From JAXDBM01 sp963709485 (GTDB taxonomy: Bacteria > Desulfobacterota > Syntrophia > Syntrophales > Fen-1087), in the NCBI GenBank assembly GCA_963709485.1, contig CAVPWE010000001.1:186001-250000 (forward strand): a stretch of 64,000 nucleotides of DNA. Direction: 5' to 3'. The position numbers were made by a program, and so were the translations under genes. The notes under the pieces were generated by a model that was not told the origin of the DNA, ran no database searches, and worked only from the letters and a program-made list of their open reading frames with translations. Within the stretch, counting starts at the first letter, position 1. Each line of letters opens with the position of its first letter. Positions 25,346 through 34,967 of the stretch are shown piece by piece.

Positions 25346-28015
25346 CTACAGTTTCCGGTCGACCTTCTCCTGGATGTAGGACTCCAGAATGTCCCCGACA
25401 TGAATATCGTTGTAATTCTCGATCCCGATGCCGCATTCCATGCCCGCGGTCACCTCCCGGGCGTCATCCTTGAGCCTTTTCAGCGAAGCGATTTTTCCGT
25501 CATAGGCCACCACACCGTCCCGGACCACTTTGAGGTTCGCATTCCTCGTGATCTTGCCGTCCAGAACATAGCTGCCGGCGATCGTCCCGACCTTTGAGAT
25601 CTTGAACAGGTTGCGCACTTCCGCCCGGCCCTGCACGACCTCGCGATAAACGGGCTCGAGCAGCCCTTCCATGGCCGCCTTGACATCGGCGATGACGTTG
25701 TAGATGATGTCATACAGCTTGACGTCGACCCCCTCCTGCTCGGCGATTTCGGCAACCCGGCTGTCCGGCCTCACGTTGAAGCCGATGATGACGGCATTGG
25801 ACGCCGATGCCAGCATCACATCCGTTTCCGTAATGGCTCCCGTCGAACTGTGGATGATCTTCAGTTTGATGTCGGGCGTGCTCAGCTTGTTCAGGGACTC
25901 CGCCAGGGCTTCAATGGAACCCTGAACATCTCCCTTGATGATGATGTTGAGGTCCTTGGTCCCTTCTTTGATCTTTTCGTAAAGCTGTTCCAGGGTGATT
26001 TTCGAAGAGGCGGAAAGCTCGCGCTCCCGTTCCTTCCGGATCCAGAAATCGGCAATGTTGCGGGCTTTTCTTTCGTCATCCACGCAGACAAATTCCGCGC
26101 TCACCGGGGGGACCTTGGAAAACCCGATGACCTCCACCGGCATGGAAGGTCCCGCTTCCTTCACCCGATGTCCCTGGTCGTTGATCATGGCCCGCACCCT
26201 GCCGGACTCCGTTTTGCAGACGAAGGCATCACCTTCCCGCAGAGTCCCTTCCTGGATGAGGACGGTCGCCACCGGCCCGCGTCCCCGGTCCAGTTTCGCC
26301 TCGATAACGACGCCCCGGGCGGCACGCTCCGGATCGGCCTTCAGCTCCATGATGTCCGCCTGGAGGAGGATCATCTCCATCAGTTCCTCGATGCCCAGCT
26401 TCTTTTTGGCCGACACTTCGGCAAAGATCGTGTCGCCGCCCCAGGCTTCCGGAACGAGATGATACTCGGTCAGGGCCTGTTTTATTTTTTCAGGGTCGGC
26501 CCCGGGCTTGTCGATTTTGTTGATCGCCACCATGATCGGCACCCCGGCGACGCGCGAGTGATTGATGGCTTCCACGGTCTGGCCCATGACGCCGTCATCC
26601 GCCGCGACCACGAGAACGACGATGTCCGTGACCTGAGCCCCCCGGGCCCGCATGGCCGTAAAGGCTTCGTGCCCCGGCGTGTCCAGAAAGACGATGTCGC
26701 GATCCTTGATGTGCACGTGATAGGCGCCGATGGCCTGGGTGATCCCGCCGGCTTCCCCGCCGATGACGTTGGTTTGCCGGATGGCATCGAGCAGGGATGT
26801 CTTGCCGTGGTCCACATGTCCCATGATCGTGACGACCGGCGCCCGGGCTTTCAGGTTTTCCGGTGACGCTTCCGTCTTCTGGACCGGCTCTTCATATTCG
26901 GTCATGGACGATTCGACCTGGTATCCGAATTCCCCGGCCATCAGCGATGCCGTCTCAAAATCGATGGCCTGGTTGATGGTGGCCATTAATCCCAGCCCGA
27001 TCAGCTTGGAGATCAACTCGCCCGCCTTGACGCCCATTTTCTTGGCCAGTTCGCCGACGGCAATGGCCTCGCCCACCCGGATTCGCCTTTTGATGGCTTT
27101 CGGTACCGTGATTTCAGTCTTCTTCATTTTGACAGCCGCCGCTTTTTTGTCTTCTTTCCACTTGGCGGTCCTGTCGTCCCGCTCGAGCGTTTCAAAGCGG
27201 CCCTTCTTGTCGAATACCTTTTTGATCTGTGTCTTTTTGCGAACCGCCGTTTTATCGCCGATGAGCACTTCAACGGGTGCCTTGATGCCCTTTTTCTTGC
27301 CCTTATCGATTTCCTTGCGGGCGGGCGGTCCCACCTTGGGTACCAGAAGGTCCTTGACAATTCTGAGCTCGGGCTTTTTCGAGATCTCCTTCCTGTCCTC
27401 GGCCGGGCCTCTGCCCGTCTCCTGGGGAGCCGGCTTCTTTCCCGTAGGCGGTTTCAGGGTCTCTTTTTTGATCTCCGGCCTGGCAGGGGAGGGCGGCCCC
27501 GGAGCAGGGGGCGCCTTGATCTCGACAGGGGCCTTTTCCGCGGGCTTCGCGGAATCGGCCGAAGGGGCAGCGGCCGGTTTCGGAGGGATTTCCGGTTTTT
27601 TAGCGGTCACATCTGCCTGCGGTGGGAGCGCTCCTGCCGGAACGGTTTCCGGCGCCGCAGCGGCCTGCGCCGCCTTTTCAGGTTTTGCGCCGGTTTTGGG
27701 GGCCTCTTCCTTCTGTTCCGTCTTCTCTTCGCGGATCGGTTCGGCAGCCGCCTTTTCTTCCGCAGGGGCCGGCTCTTCCTCGACCGCCGCGGGGCGCACG
27801 GTCCTTCTCCGGATCACGGTTGATTTGATACGTTTTTCAACCAGTTCATGCGGTTCGCCGGACAGCATGTCTCTTTGCACCCGCCCCACGTCCGCATCTT
27901 CCAGCGTGCTGGAATGGGATTTGACGGTAATGCCCAGCTTTTCCAGACGAGCGATCAGATCCTTGTTTTCGATGCCCATTTCCCTGGCTAACTCATAAAC
28001 TCTTTTTTTAGACAT
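25346..28015 (-). CDS. infB: Translation initiation factor IF-2
   Basis: GTPase delivering fMet-tRNA to the 30S subunit, 889 residues. There is an N-terminal IF2_N module (KKRVYELAREMGIENKDL), a long proline/alanine/lysine/glutamate-rich linker (about 60-300), a second IF2_N-like segment around 330-370, then the G domain with G1 GHVDHGKT near 398-405, G3 DTPGHEAF and G4 NKID. The C-terminal domains IV-VI end near VGDILESYIQEKVDRKL. It lies 72 bp downstream of nusA in the standard operon. Confidence 0.97.
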   Translation of the reverse strand: MSKKRVYELAREMGIENKDLIARLEKLGITVKSHSSTLEDADVGRVQRDMLSGEPHELVEKRIKSTVIRRRTVRPAAVEEEPAPAEEKAAAEPIREEKTEQKEEAPKTGAKPEKAAQAAAAPETVPAGALPPQADVTAKKPEIPPKPAAAPSADSAKPAEKAPVEIKAPPAPGPPSPARPEIKKETLKPPTGKKPAPQETGRGPAEDRKEISKKPELRIVKDLLVPKVGPPARKEIDKGKKKGIKAPVEVLIGDKTAVRKKTQIKKVFDKKGRFETLERDDRTAKWKEDKKAAAVKMKKTEITVPKAIKRRIRVGEAIAVGELAKKMGVKAGELISKLIGLGLMATINQAIDFETASLMAGEFGYQVESSMTEYEEPVQKTEASPENLKARAPVVTIMGHVDHGKTSLLDAIRQTNVIGGEAGGITQAIGAYHVHIKDRDIVFLDTPGHEAFTAMRARGAQVTDIVVLVVAADDGVMGQTVEAINHSRVAGVPIMVAINKIDKPGADPEKIKQALTEYHLVPEAWGGDTIFAEVSAKKKLGIEELMEMILLQADIMELKADPERAARGVVIEAKLDRGRGPVATVLIQEGTLREGDAFVCKTESGRVRAMINDQGHRVKEAGPSMPVEVIGFSKVPPVSAEFVCVDDERKARNIADFWIRKERERELSASSKITLEQLYEKIKEGTKDLNIIIKGDVQGSIEALAESLNKLSTPDIKLKIIHSSTGAITETDVMLASASNAVIIGFNVRPDSRVAEIAEQEGVDVKLYDIIYNVIADVKAAMEGLLEPVYREVVQGRAEVRNLFKISKVGTIAGSYVLDGKITRNANLKVVRDGVVAYDGKIASLKRLKDDAREVTAGMECGIGIENYNDIHVGDILESYIQEKVDRKL

Positions 28016-28087
28016 GCTCAGCCCCCCACCGGGTCAGCGCGTTGCCCCGGTTGTCTTCAAATCTTCAAATTGAACTTTCAAGGTGAT

Positions 28088-29353
28088 TCATGGCTTGCGG
28101 TCCGCCGCAACATTCTCCTGGCTGATGATTCTGCCTGCCTCTTCGATCCAGTCTGCCGCCCGCTGCCCGTCGATCCCGGGAATCGATGACAGGGACGCCG
28201 AATCCGCCGTTGCAATGGCGGCGATGCTCTTTAATCCCTGGCTGAACAGCTGTTCGGCCGTTGCCTCGTCAATGCCCGGGATCTTCAGCAGTGCCCGGTG
28301 TCCCTCTTCCTCCTGTGAGGCGGCAATGGACTCGCTCTTCACATCGATCTTCCAGCCGCTCAGTTTTACGGCCAGCCGGACATTCTGGCCGTTCTTCCCG
28401 ATGGCGAGCGACAGTTGATCGTCGGGGACAATGACCTCCATGGCGCGGTTCTCTTCGTCCATCAGAACACGGTTCACCTTGGCCGGGGAAAGGGCGGAAC
28501 TGACGTATTTTGCCTGGTCCTCCAAGTAGGGAACGATATCGATCTTTTCGCCGCGCAGCTCCTGGACGACGCTTTGCACGCGGGACCCGCGCATGCCGAC
28601 GCAGGCCCCGACCGGGTCGATGTCCTTGTCCCTGGTCCTGACGGCGATCTTGGCTCTTTTGCCGGGTTCCCGGGCAACGCTGACAATTTCGATCAAGCCT
28701 TCGGAAATCTCGGGAACCTCCACTTCAAAGAGTGCCCTGAGGAAGCTCGGGTGGGTTCTGGACAGGATGATCTGTGGCCCCTTGCTGATTTTCTTCACAT
28801 CGAAAATATACCCCCGGATCCGCTCCCCCCGCTTGTACGTCTCCCGGAAGATCTGTTCGGACACGGGGATCACGCCTTCTGCGCGCCCCAGGTTGACAAT
28901 GATGCTGCCCCCGTCGAACCGCTGCACGAAGCCGTTCACGAGTTCTCCGACGCGGTCCTTGTACTCTTCATAGATGTTGTCGCGTTCCGCATCCTTGACC
29001 CGCTGGATGATGATCTGTTTGGCCGTCTGGACGGCGATCCGGCCGAAGGTGCTGGTGTCGATCTTGATGCCGAGGCTGTCCCCCGGTTCCGCATCCGGGT
29101 CGAGAGCTTGTCTCGCTTCCTCCAGGGAAACCTGCATGTCGGGGTCGATGACCTTTTCTTCCACCGTCTTGAACTGGAAAACCTCGATTTCCCCCGCATC
29201 TTCATTGTAGTGGGCCTCGATGTCGACGCGCATCCCCAGCTTTTTGCGGGCGGCATTCTGCATGGCCGCCTCCAGGGCCTCGACGATGATGCTCTTGTCG
29301 ATGCCTCTGTCCTTGCCCATCTGTTCAATCAGGCGTTTGAGTTCCGGAAACAT
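28088..29353 (-). CDS. nusA: Transcription termination/antitermination protein NusA
   Basis: RNA polymerase-binding elongation factor, 421 residues. The N-terminal domain (MFPELKRLIEQMGKDRGI...), an S1 domain around 135-200, and two KH domains (VGACVGMRGSRVQSVVQELRGEKIDIV and LSLAIGKNGQNVRLAVKLSGWKIDV) can be read. A short helix-hairpin-helix tail follows (LLKIPGIDEATAEQL...). It lacks the two full acidic repeats of E. coli NusA. It is second gene of the rimP-nusA-infB operon. Confidence 0.96.
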   Translation of the reverse strand: MFPELKRLIEQMGKDRGIDKSIIVEALEAAMQNAARKKLGMRVDIEAHYNEDAGEIEVFQFKTVEEKVIDPDMQVSLEEARQALDPDAEPGDSLGIKIDTSTFGRIAVQTAKQIIIQRVKDAERDNIYEEYKDRVGELVNGFVQRFDGGSIIVNLGRAEGVIPVSEQIFRETYKRGERIRGYIFDVKKISKGPQIILSRTHPSFLRALFEVEVPEISEGLIEIVSVAREPGKRAKIAVRTRDKDIDPVGACVGMRGSRVQSVVQELRGEKIDIVPYLEDQAKYVSSALSPAKVNRVLMDEENRAMEVIVPDDQLSLAIGKNGQNVRLAVKLSGWKIDVKSESIAASQEEEGHRALLKIPGIDEATAEQLFSQGLKSIAAIATADSASLSSIPGIDGQRAADWIEEAGRIISQENVAADRKP

Positions 29354-29389
29354 TCAACCATCCTCCCGTCCTGTTATCGCGAAAATCCG

Positions 29390-29878
29390 TTAACGATCCT
29401 TGAATTCATACTCGAGACGCGCCTTGGCGATCATGTCTTTCGGGATCCGGTAGGTCTTTCCCGAAACCTCAATGGTCAGGATTTTTTGACCCTCCTCCTC
29501 GAGAAAACCGGTCAGTCTGCCCCGGAAATGCCGGATGCCTTCCATTTTCTGATGCAGGCGGATATCCACCCGGTGCCCCCTGTATTTCACGAAATCCCTG
29601 TCCCGGACCAGCGGCCGATCCAGGCCGGGCGAGGAAACCTCCAGGTTATAGGGGCCCGGCGGGACGTCGTGCACGTTCAGAATGTCTCCCAGCTGATGGC
29701 TGATCCCGGCGCAGTCATCGAGCGTCACCCCGCCCTCCTTGTCCAGATATATCCGCACCAGCCACCGTGATTTCATCCGGTTGCATTCCACATCGATCAG
29801 CTCCAGGCCTTCGGCCTCCGCCACGGTCTCGGCAAACTGCCGGATCGTTTCCCGGTATTCCGGTACGGGTTCAGTCAT
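29390..29878 (-). CDS. rimP: Ribosome maturation factor RimP
   Basis: 30S assembly factor of 162 residues with an N-terminal alpha-beta domain (ETVAEAEGLELIDVECNR..WLVRIYLDKEGGVTLDDC, read in pieces) and an SH3-like C-terminal domain (KYRGHRVDIRLHQ, LTGFLEEEGQKILTIEV). The SPGLDRPL motif is typical. It opens the long translation/RNA operon. A strong terminator sits only 28 bp before its start codon, which leaves almost no room for an independent promoter and suggests attenuation or promoter overlap. Confidence 0.94.
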   Translation of the reverse strand: MTEPVPEYRETIRQFAETVAEAEGLELIDVECNRMKSRWLVRIYLDKEGGVTLDDCAGISHQLGDILNVHDVPPGPYNLEVSSPGLDRPLVRDRDFVKYRGHRVDIRLHQKMEGIRHFRGRLTGFLEEEGQKILTIEVSGKTYRIPKDMIAKARLEYEFKDR

Positions 29879-29905
29879 GGGTTCATGCCGCCTTCACGAA
29901 AATCG

Positions 29906-29932
29906 GAAAAAAAAAGTGGGCAGAAGCCCACT
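29906..29932 (-). terminator. Intrinsic terminator between tRNA-Gly and rimP
   Basis: On the minus strand AGTGGGC-TTCT-GCCCACT is followed by a run of nine T. It lies just 28 bp upstream of the rimP start codon, and about 108 bp downstream of the tRNA-Gly 3' end. It would end the tRNA transcript, or work as an attenuator of the rimP-nusA-infB operon. Confidence 0.85.
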
Positions 29933-30039
29933 CATCAGACAAACCGATCGATGATTTTCGCATCAGCTACCACAAAAAAATGCGCATTGCAAGAAAAAAA
30001 TAGGGGTTTCAGGAAGGTGGATGCAGGGTCAGGAAGAAA

Positions 30040-30114
<75 letters not shown>

Positions 30115-30210
30115 TCAAGGAAAGCCTGATATGCAAGGAGCATGAAAAACAACCGGAGCGCTCCGGGCCTTCAATTTTGCCAACACAGCGAAGCCCGGTA
30201 CCGCAACGGC

Positions 30211-30238
30211 ATCTTAAACGATGTCCACCCTTTGTCAA
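30211..30238 (-). promoter_or_regulatory. Sigma-70-type promoter of tRNA-Gly
   Basis: On the minus strand a perfect -35 TTGACA (30233-30238) and -10 TAAGAT (30211-30216) are separated by 16 bp. The start would be near 30204, about 90 bases before the mature tRNA 5' end. The -35 box overlaps the last codons of hisD. Confidence 0.75.
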
Positions 30239-31542
30239 GGCTTTTTTCGCTTTGTTCGCGACAGGCGGATCGAGATGGAGCGCTCATGGCCGTTCAGTCC
30301 CTCCATGCCTGCGAAGCGCGCGGCCTGCCTGCCGTATTTTCCCAGCGCCGCCCTGGAAAAAGAGACGACGCTGGTCCTTTTGACAAAATCATAAACGCTC
30401 AGCGGCGATGCGAATCTCGCCGTACCGCCGGTGGGCAGGATGTGATTGGGACCGGCCATGTAGTCCCCGATGGCCTCCGGCGTATAGCCGCCCAGGAACA
30501 CCGCGCCGGCATGCCGGATGCGCTCCAGGAGCTGACCCGGCCGCCGGACCATCAGTTCGAGGTGCTCCGGGGCGAAACGGTCGGCAATGGCTGCGGCTTC
30601 GCTGAGATTCCGGGTGACGACAACGGCCCCGAAAGCGTCCAGGGACCGAAGGGCGATGTCTCTCTTCGGCAGGAGGGCGGCCTGTTCACGAACCTGCATG
30701 ATCACCTGCCGGGCCAGTTTTTCATTCGGGGTCAGAAGGATCGCGCTGGCCATCTCATCGTGCTCCGCCTGGGCAAGCAGGTCGGCGGCCACGAAGGCGG
30801 CATCCGCCGTCCCGTCGGCAATGATCAGGACTTCGCTGGGGCCCGCGATCATGTCGATGGCCACGATCCCGTGGACCATTCTTTTGGCCGCCGTGACATA
30901 GGCGTTTCCCGGACCGACGATCTTGTCGACCCGGGGAACGGTTTCGGTGCCGTAGGCGAGGGCGGCGATCGCCTGTGCGCCACCGATTTTGAAAAAGCGG
31001 TTCACCCCGCCCAATTGGGCGGCCGCGGCAACCAGGGGGTTCAGATGTCCCTGCTTTGCTGGCGACACCAGGAGAATCTCCGCAACGCCGGCAATTTTTG
31101 CGGGGATGGCGGCCATCAGCACGGTTGATGGATACGCGGCCAGTCCGCCGGGTGCGTAAATGCCGACCCTTTCGAGCGGCAGCACGCGCTGGCCCAGTTT
31201 TATCCCCGCCTCATCGCTGGAGACCCAGCCCTTCAGCTCCTGCTTCCGATGAAAGGCCTCGATGCGGCCGGCTGCAAGGGACAGGATTTCCACGTCCTTT
31301 CGTGAAGCCTCCGCGGCGGCCCGGCTCCATTCCTCGCCGGAGACTTCGATGCCGTCGGCCGTGAGTCCGGACTGGTCGAACCTTTCCGCGTAGTCCAGCA
31401 GGGCGGCATCTCCCCGGGCGGCCACATCGTCCAGAATGTCACGGACCGACGCCCGGATCGATTCCTCAAAACCCATGCCCCGCCGGGTGATCCGCCGGAA
31501 CGTGTCCTCGAATGTTTTTTCGCCGGTGAAGATGATTTTCAT
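30235..31542 (-). CDS. hisD: Histidinol dehydrogenase
   Basis: Zinc-dependent oxidation of histidinol to histidine in two NAD-linked steps, 435 residues, full length. Recognisable segments are VGIYAPGGLAAYPSTVLM, GNAYVTAAKR, IDMIAGPSEVLIIAD, LLAQAEHDEMA (zinc/catalytic region), and FAPEHLEL with GAVFLGGYTPEAIGDY. It starts 2 bp after murA on the same strand. In Geobacter-like genomes hisG usually lies between murA and hisD; here it is absent. Confidence 0.95.
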   Translation of the reverse strand: MKIIFTGEKTFEDTFRRITRRGMGFEESIRASVRDILDDVAARGDAALLDYAERFDQSGLTADGIEVSGEEWSRAAAEASRKDVEILSLAAGRIEAFHRKQELKGWVSSDEAGIKLGQRVLPLERVGIYAPGGLAAYPSTVLMAAIPAKIAGVAEILLVSPAKQGHLNPLVAAAAQLGGVNRFFKIGGAQAIAALAYGTETVPRVDKIVGPGNAYVTAAKRMVHGIVAIDMIAGPSEVLIIADGTADAAFVAADLLAQAEHDEMASAILLTPNEKLARQVIMQVREQAALLPKRDIALRSLDAFGAVVVTRNLSEAAAIADRFAPEHLELMVRRPGQLLERIRHAGAVFLGGYTPEAIGDYMAGPNHILPTGGTARFASPLSVYDFVKRTSVVSFSRAALGKYGRQAARFAGMEGLNGHERSISIRLSRTKRKKP

Positions 31543-31544
31543 CG

Positions 31545-32795
31545 TTATGCGCGGACCCGCTGAATGTCTGCCCCCAGGGCGGAGAGTTTCTTTTCGATGG
31601 CCTGGTAGCCCCGGTCGATATGATACACACGCGCCAGCTCCGTCCGTCCCTTCGCCGCCAGACCGGCCAGGATGAGGGATGCCGAGGCGCGCAGGTCCGT
31701 CGCCATGACCGGCGCGCCCCGCAGCTCCGGGACGCCCTTTACGATGGCGCTGCGTCCCTGAATGACGATATCGGCCCCCATCCGCATCAGTTCGCTGACA
31801 TGCATGAAGCGGTTTTCAAAAACGGTTTCCGTGATCACGCTGAGCCCGTTACCCAGGGCCATCAGCGCCATCATCTGCGCCTGCAGGTCCGTGGCGAATC
31901 CCGGATAAGGCTGCGTCTTCACGTCGGTGCTCCGGATTGTTGTGCCACCGACTGCCCGCAGACCTCCTGCGATCGGCGTGATCTCCATGCCCGCATCGCC
32001 GAGCTTATGGATCAGGGCCTCCAGGTGCAGGGGATTGCATCCCAGCAGCCGCACATCCCCGCCGGTCATGCCCGCCGCAATCATGAAGGTTCCGGCCTCG
32101 ATCCGGTCCGGAATGATCGTCGCCTCGACCGGGTTGAGCCGGTCGACGCCCTCGATGATGATCACGTCCGTCCCCGCTCCGGCGATCCGGGCGCCCATGC
32201 CGATGAGCACATCGGCGAGATTCACCACTTCCGGTTCCTGGGCGGCGTTTCTCAGGACCGTCGTCCCTCGGGCCAGGCAGGCCGCCATCATGATATTTTC
32301 CGTTCCGGTGACCGTGGAAATGTCAAAGTAGATATTTGCGCCCCTCAGTTGCCTGGCGCGGGCTTCCACATAGCCGTCCTTCAGCGCCACTTCCGCCCCC
32401 ATGTCCTGCAGCGATTTGATGTGCAGGTTCACCGGACGGGCGCCGATGGCGCAGCCTCCGGGAAGCGACACGCGGGCGACGCCCGTCCTGGCGACGAGCG
32501 GCCCGAGAACCAGGATGGAGGCCCGCATGGTTTTCACGAGTTCGTAGGATGCCTCGGTATGGGTGATGTTGGACGCGTTCACCCGGACGGTTTCCTCGCC
32601 GGAAATGTCCACGCCGAAACTGCCGATCAGTTTTTTTACCGTCCGGATGTCCATGAGGTCGGGGATGTTGTGATAGGTGTTCCAGCCGTCCGCGAGAAGG
32701 GCGGAGCACAGGATCGGAAGCGCGGCATTTTTCGCGCCGCTGATCTGCACCTCGCCGCAGAGACGCTGCCCGCCCCGAATGATGATTTTATCCAT
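31545..32795 (-). CDS. murA: UDP-N-acetylglucosamine 1-carboxyvinyltransferase
   Basis: First committed step of peptidoglycan synthesis, transferring enolpyruvyl from PEP to UDP-GlcNAc. The protein has 416 residues from ATG 32795. GGQRLCGEVQISGAKNAALP begins the protein. The catalytic, fosfomycin-target cysteine is in SLPGGCAIGARPV near residue 115, and the family arginine/aspartate loop is in IIPDRIEAGTFMIA. The start overlaps the prmC 3' end by 8 bp. Confidence 0.96.
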   Translation of the reverse strand: MDKIIIRGGQRLCGEVQISGAKNAALPILCSALLADGWNTYHNIPDLMDIRTVKKLIGSFGVDISGEETVRVNASNITHTEASYELVKTMRASILVLGPLVARTGVARVSLPGGCAIGARPVNLHIKSLQDMGAEVALKDGYVEARARQLRGANIYFDISTVTGTENIMMAACLARGTTVLRNAAQEPEVVNLADVLIGMGARIAGAGTDVIIIEGVDRLNPVEATIIPDRIEAGTFMIAAGMTGGDVRLLGCNPLHLEALIHKLGDAGMEITPIAGGLRAVGGTTIRSTDVKTQPYPGFATDLQAQMMALMALGNGLSVITETVFENRFMHVSELMRMGADIVIQGRSAIVKGVPELRGAPVMATDLRASASLILAGLAAKGRTELARVYHIDRGYQAIEKKLSALGADIQRVRA

Positions 32796-33651
32796 GGAAA
32801 TGCTTCTTTCTGGCCGCAGCCACGCGGTACCAACCGGCATAGTCCCGGCGGAAGCGGATCTCGTCGAAAAGGCCGGCTTGACGGAACAGCGCTTCGGTTT
32901 CCTCTTTCTGTCCGGACCCGATCTCCAGCATGAGCCATCCCCCCGCCTTCAGATGGCCGTCACTCTGCAATATGATCTCCCGGTGGAAATCCATGCCGTC
33001 CGGACCGGCCTTCAACGCGAGTGAGGGTTCGTACAGTTTCACATCCGCCGGAAGGTCCTCGTATTCCCTTTCGGAAATGTAAGGCGGATTGGAAACGATC
33101 ATATCAAATTTTCCGGACAGGGGCGCAAATAAATTTCCCGCCAGAAATGCCATGCGATTTTCAACCCCGCAGCGCCGGGCATTTCGCCGGGCGACGGCGA
33201 CGGCCTCCGGGGAAATGTCCGTGGCCGCAACAAAAACATCCTTCAGCTCCGCTGCCAGGGTCACGCCGATCGCGCCGCTGCCCGTTCCCAGTTCGAGAAT
33301 TCTCGCATGGCCGGAATTCGCGGCGGCATGAACCTTCAGGCACTCTTCGACCAGAATTTCCGTTTCGGGTCTGGGGATCAGGACGCGGCGGTTGACTTCG
33401 AAGACGCCTGACCAGAATTCCTTCCGGCCGATAATATAGGCCACCGGCTCGCCCTGCCGGCGACGCGAAGCGAGCTGCAGGAAACGCTGAACATCCGTCT
33501 CCGGCAGGCGCCTGTCGGCGTTGGTGAACAGGTACAGGCGATCCTTCCCCAGGCAATGGGCCAGCAGAACTTCCGCGTCCAGCCGGGGAGACGCGCAGCC
33601 CCCGGCCTCGAGGTCGCGCGCAATCCGATTAATGAACTCCCGGATCTTCAT
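32788..33651 (-). CDS. prmC: Release factor glutamine methyltransferase
   Basis: Methylates the GGQ glutamine of RF1 and RF2 using S-adenosylmethionine. The protein has 287 residues: an N-terminal helical domain (1-80) and a Rossmann methyltransferase domain with LELGTGSGAIGVTLA near 120 and the diagnostic NPPYI motif near 190. The gene follows its substrate-encoding gene prfA by 12 bp. Confidence 0.95.
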   Translation of the reverse strand: MKIREFINRIARDLEAGGCASPRLDAEVLLAHCLGKDRLYLFTNADRRLPETDVQRFLQLASRRRQGEPVAYIIGRKEFWSGVFEVNRRVLIPRPETEILVEECLKVHAAANSGHARILELGTGSGAIGVTLAAELKDVFVAATDISPEAVAVARRNARRCGVENRMAFLAGNLFAPLSGKFDMIVSNPPYISEREYEDLPADVKLYEPSLALKAGPDGMDFHREIILQSDGHLKAGGWLMLEIGSGQKEETEALFRQAGLFDEIRFRRDYAGWYRVAAARKKHFHG

Positions 33652-33663
33652 GCCGGTGTCTCT

Positions 33664-34731
33664 TCAGGCGGACCGCTTCAGTGCCTCCGCCTGAAAATGG
33701 GTTGTCAGCGCATCGATGACGTTCTGGATGTTCCCGTCCAGAAAGCTTTCCAGATTGTAGAGCGTCATGTTGATCCGGTGGTCCGTGATTCTGGACTGGG
33801 GATAGTTATAGGTCCGGATCCGCTCACTCCGGTCTCCGGTGCCCACCTGACTTTTTCTGGTTTCCGAGATCTCTCGGTTCTGCTTATCGACCATCATGTC
33901 GAGCAGCCTCGCCTTGAGCACCTTCATGGCTTTCGCCTTGTTCTTCAGCTGCGATTTTTCATCCTGGCAGGTCACGACGAGGCCGGTCGGAAGGTGGGTG
34001 ATGCGGACTGCGGAGTCCGTTGTGTTCACGCTCTGGCCGCCGTGCCCGCTGGAGTGATAAACGTCAATCCGCAGTTCGTTGGGGTCGATGTTGACCTCGA
34101 CCTCTTCCGCCTCCGGGAGGATGGCGACCGTTACCGCGGAAGTGTGAATCCGGCCCTGGGACTCCGTGGCGGGGACCCGCTGCACCCGGTGCACGCCGCT
34201 TTCGTACTTCAACTGGCTGTAGGCGCCCTGGCCCGTCACCAGCGCGATGATTTCCTTGAAACCGCCCATGCCGCCCGCCGGTGTGGAACTGATGATTTCG
34301 ATCTTCCATCGGCGCATCTCCGCGTAACGGGCATACATGCGGATCAGGTCTCCGGCGAAGAGTCCCGCCTCGTCACCCCCCGTGCCGGCCCGGATTTCCA
34401 GAAACACGTTCCGGTCGTCGTTCGGATCCTTCGGGAGCAGGAGGATCTTCAGCCGGTCTTCGAGGGATTTGAGCCTTTCCCTGAGTTCGGGCATCTCCTC
34501 CTTCACGATGATTTTGAGTTCCTCGTCATTCTCCCGCAGCAGGGCCTGGCCCTCTTCGATCCGAAGACCCGTTTTCTCGTATTGCCGGAAGGTCTCCACC
34601 AGATCATGCAGGTCCGCATGTTCCCGGGCATACTTCTGGTACAGGGTTTGCCTGCCGGGCAAGCTGGCGTCGCTCAGAAGGGATTCCAGTTCCTCGTATC
34701 TTGCAGCAATCTCGTTTAGTCTTTTAAACAT
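33664..34731 (-). CDS. prfA: Peptide chain release factor 1
   Basis: Recognises UAA and UAG and triggers peptidyl-tRNA hydrolysis. The protein has 355 residues, with the GGQ motif in SSGHGGQSVNTTDSAVRITH near 230 and AGTGGDEAGLFAGDL near 110. The PxT-type codon-recognition region is in VHRVQRVPATESQGRIHTS. It starts at ATG 34731. An RF1 with no role at UGA is what allows UGA reading as selenocysteine; RF2 would be the competitor. Confidence 0.96.
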   Translation of the reverse strand: MFKRLNEIAARYEELESLLSDASLPGRQTLYQKYAREHADLHDLVETFRQYEKTGLRIEEGQALLRENDEELKIIVKEEMPELRERLKSLEDRLKILLLPKDPNDDRNVFLEIRAGTGGDEAGLFAGDLIRMYARYAEMRRWKIEIISSTPAGGMGGFKEIIALVTGQGAYSQLKYESGVHRVQRVPATESQGRIHTSAVTVAILPEAEEVEVNIDPNELRIDVYHSSGHGGQSVNTTDSAVRITHLPTGLVVTCQDEKSQLKNKAKAMKVLKARLLDMMVDKQNREISETRKSQVGTGDRSERIRTYNYPQSRITDHRINMTLYNLESFLDGNIQNVIDALTTHFQAEALKRSA

Positions 34732-34967
34732 GGCGGTTCGCGGAATTCATGCGATGGCCGAAAAATCCGGGTGTCTGTCAAATGAAACAAACAAGGTCTT
34801 TCGGAATGGTGGAATCGCCCTCCCCGGGAGCCGGGAAAAGGCGCCACGGAACAAACCTAAGGATGGGGGTTCGGAAGAGAAAGGGGCATGGAACGTTGAG
34901 AGGGCAACCTTATTTCTCCATGGCGGTGTTCGCGGCCGGGCGGAAGAATGAAAGCCGGGCGATGACT

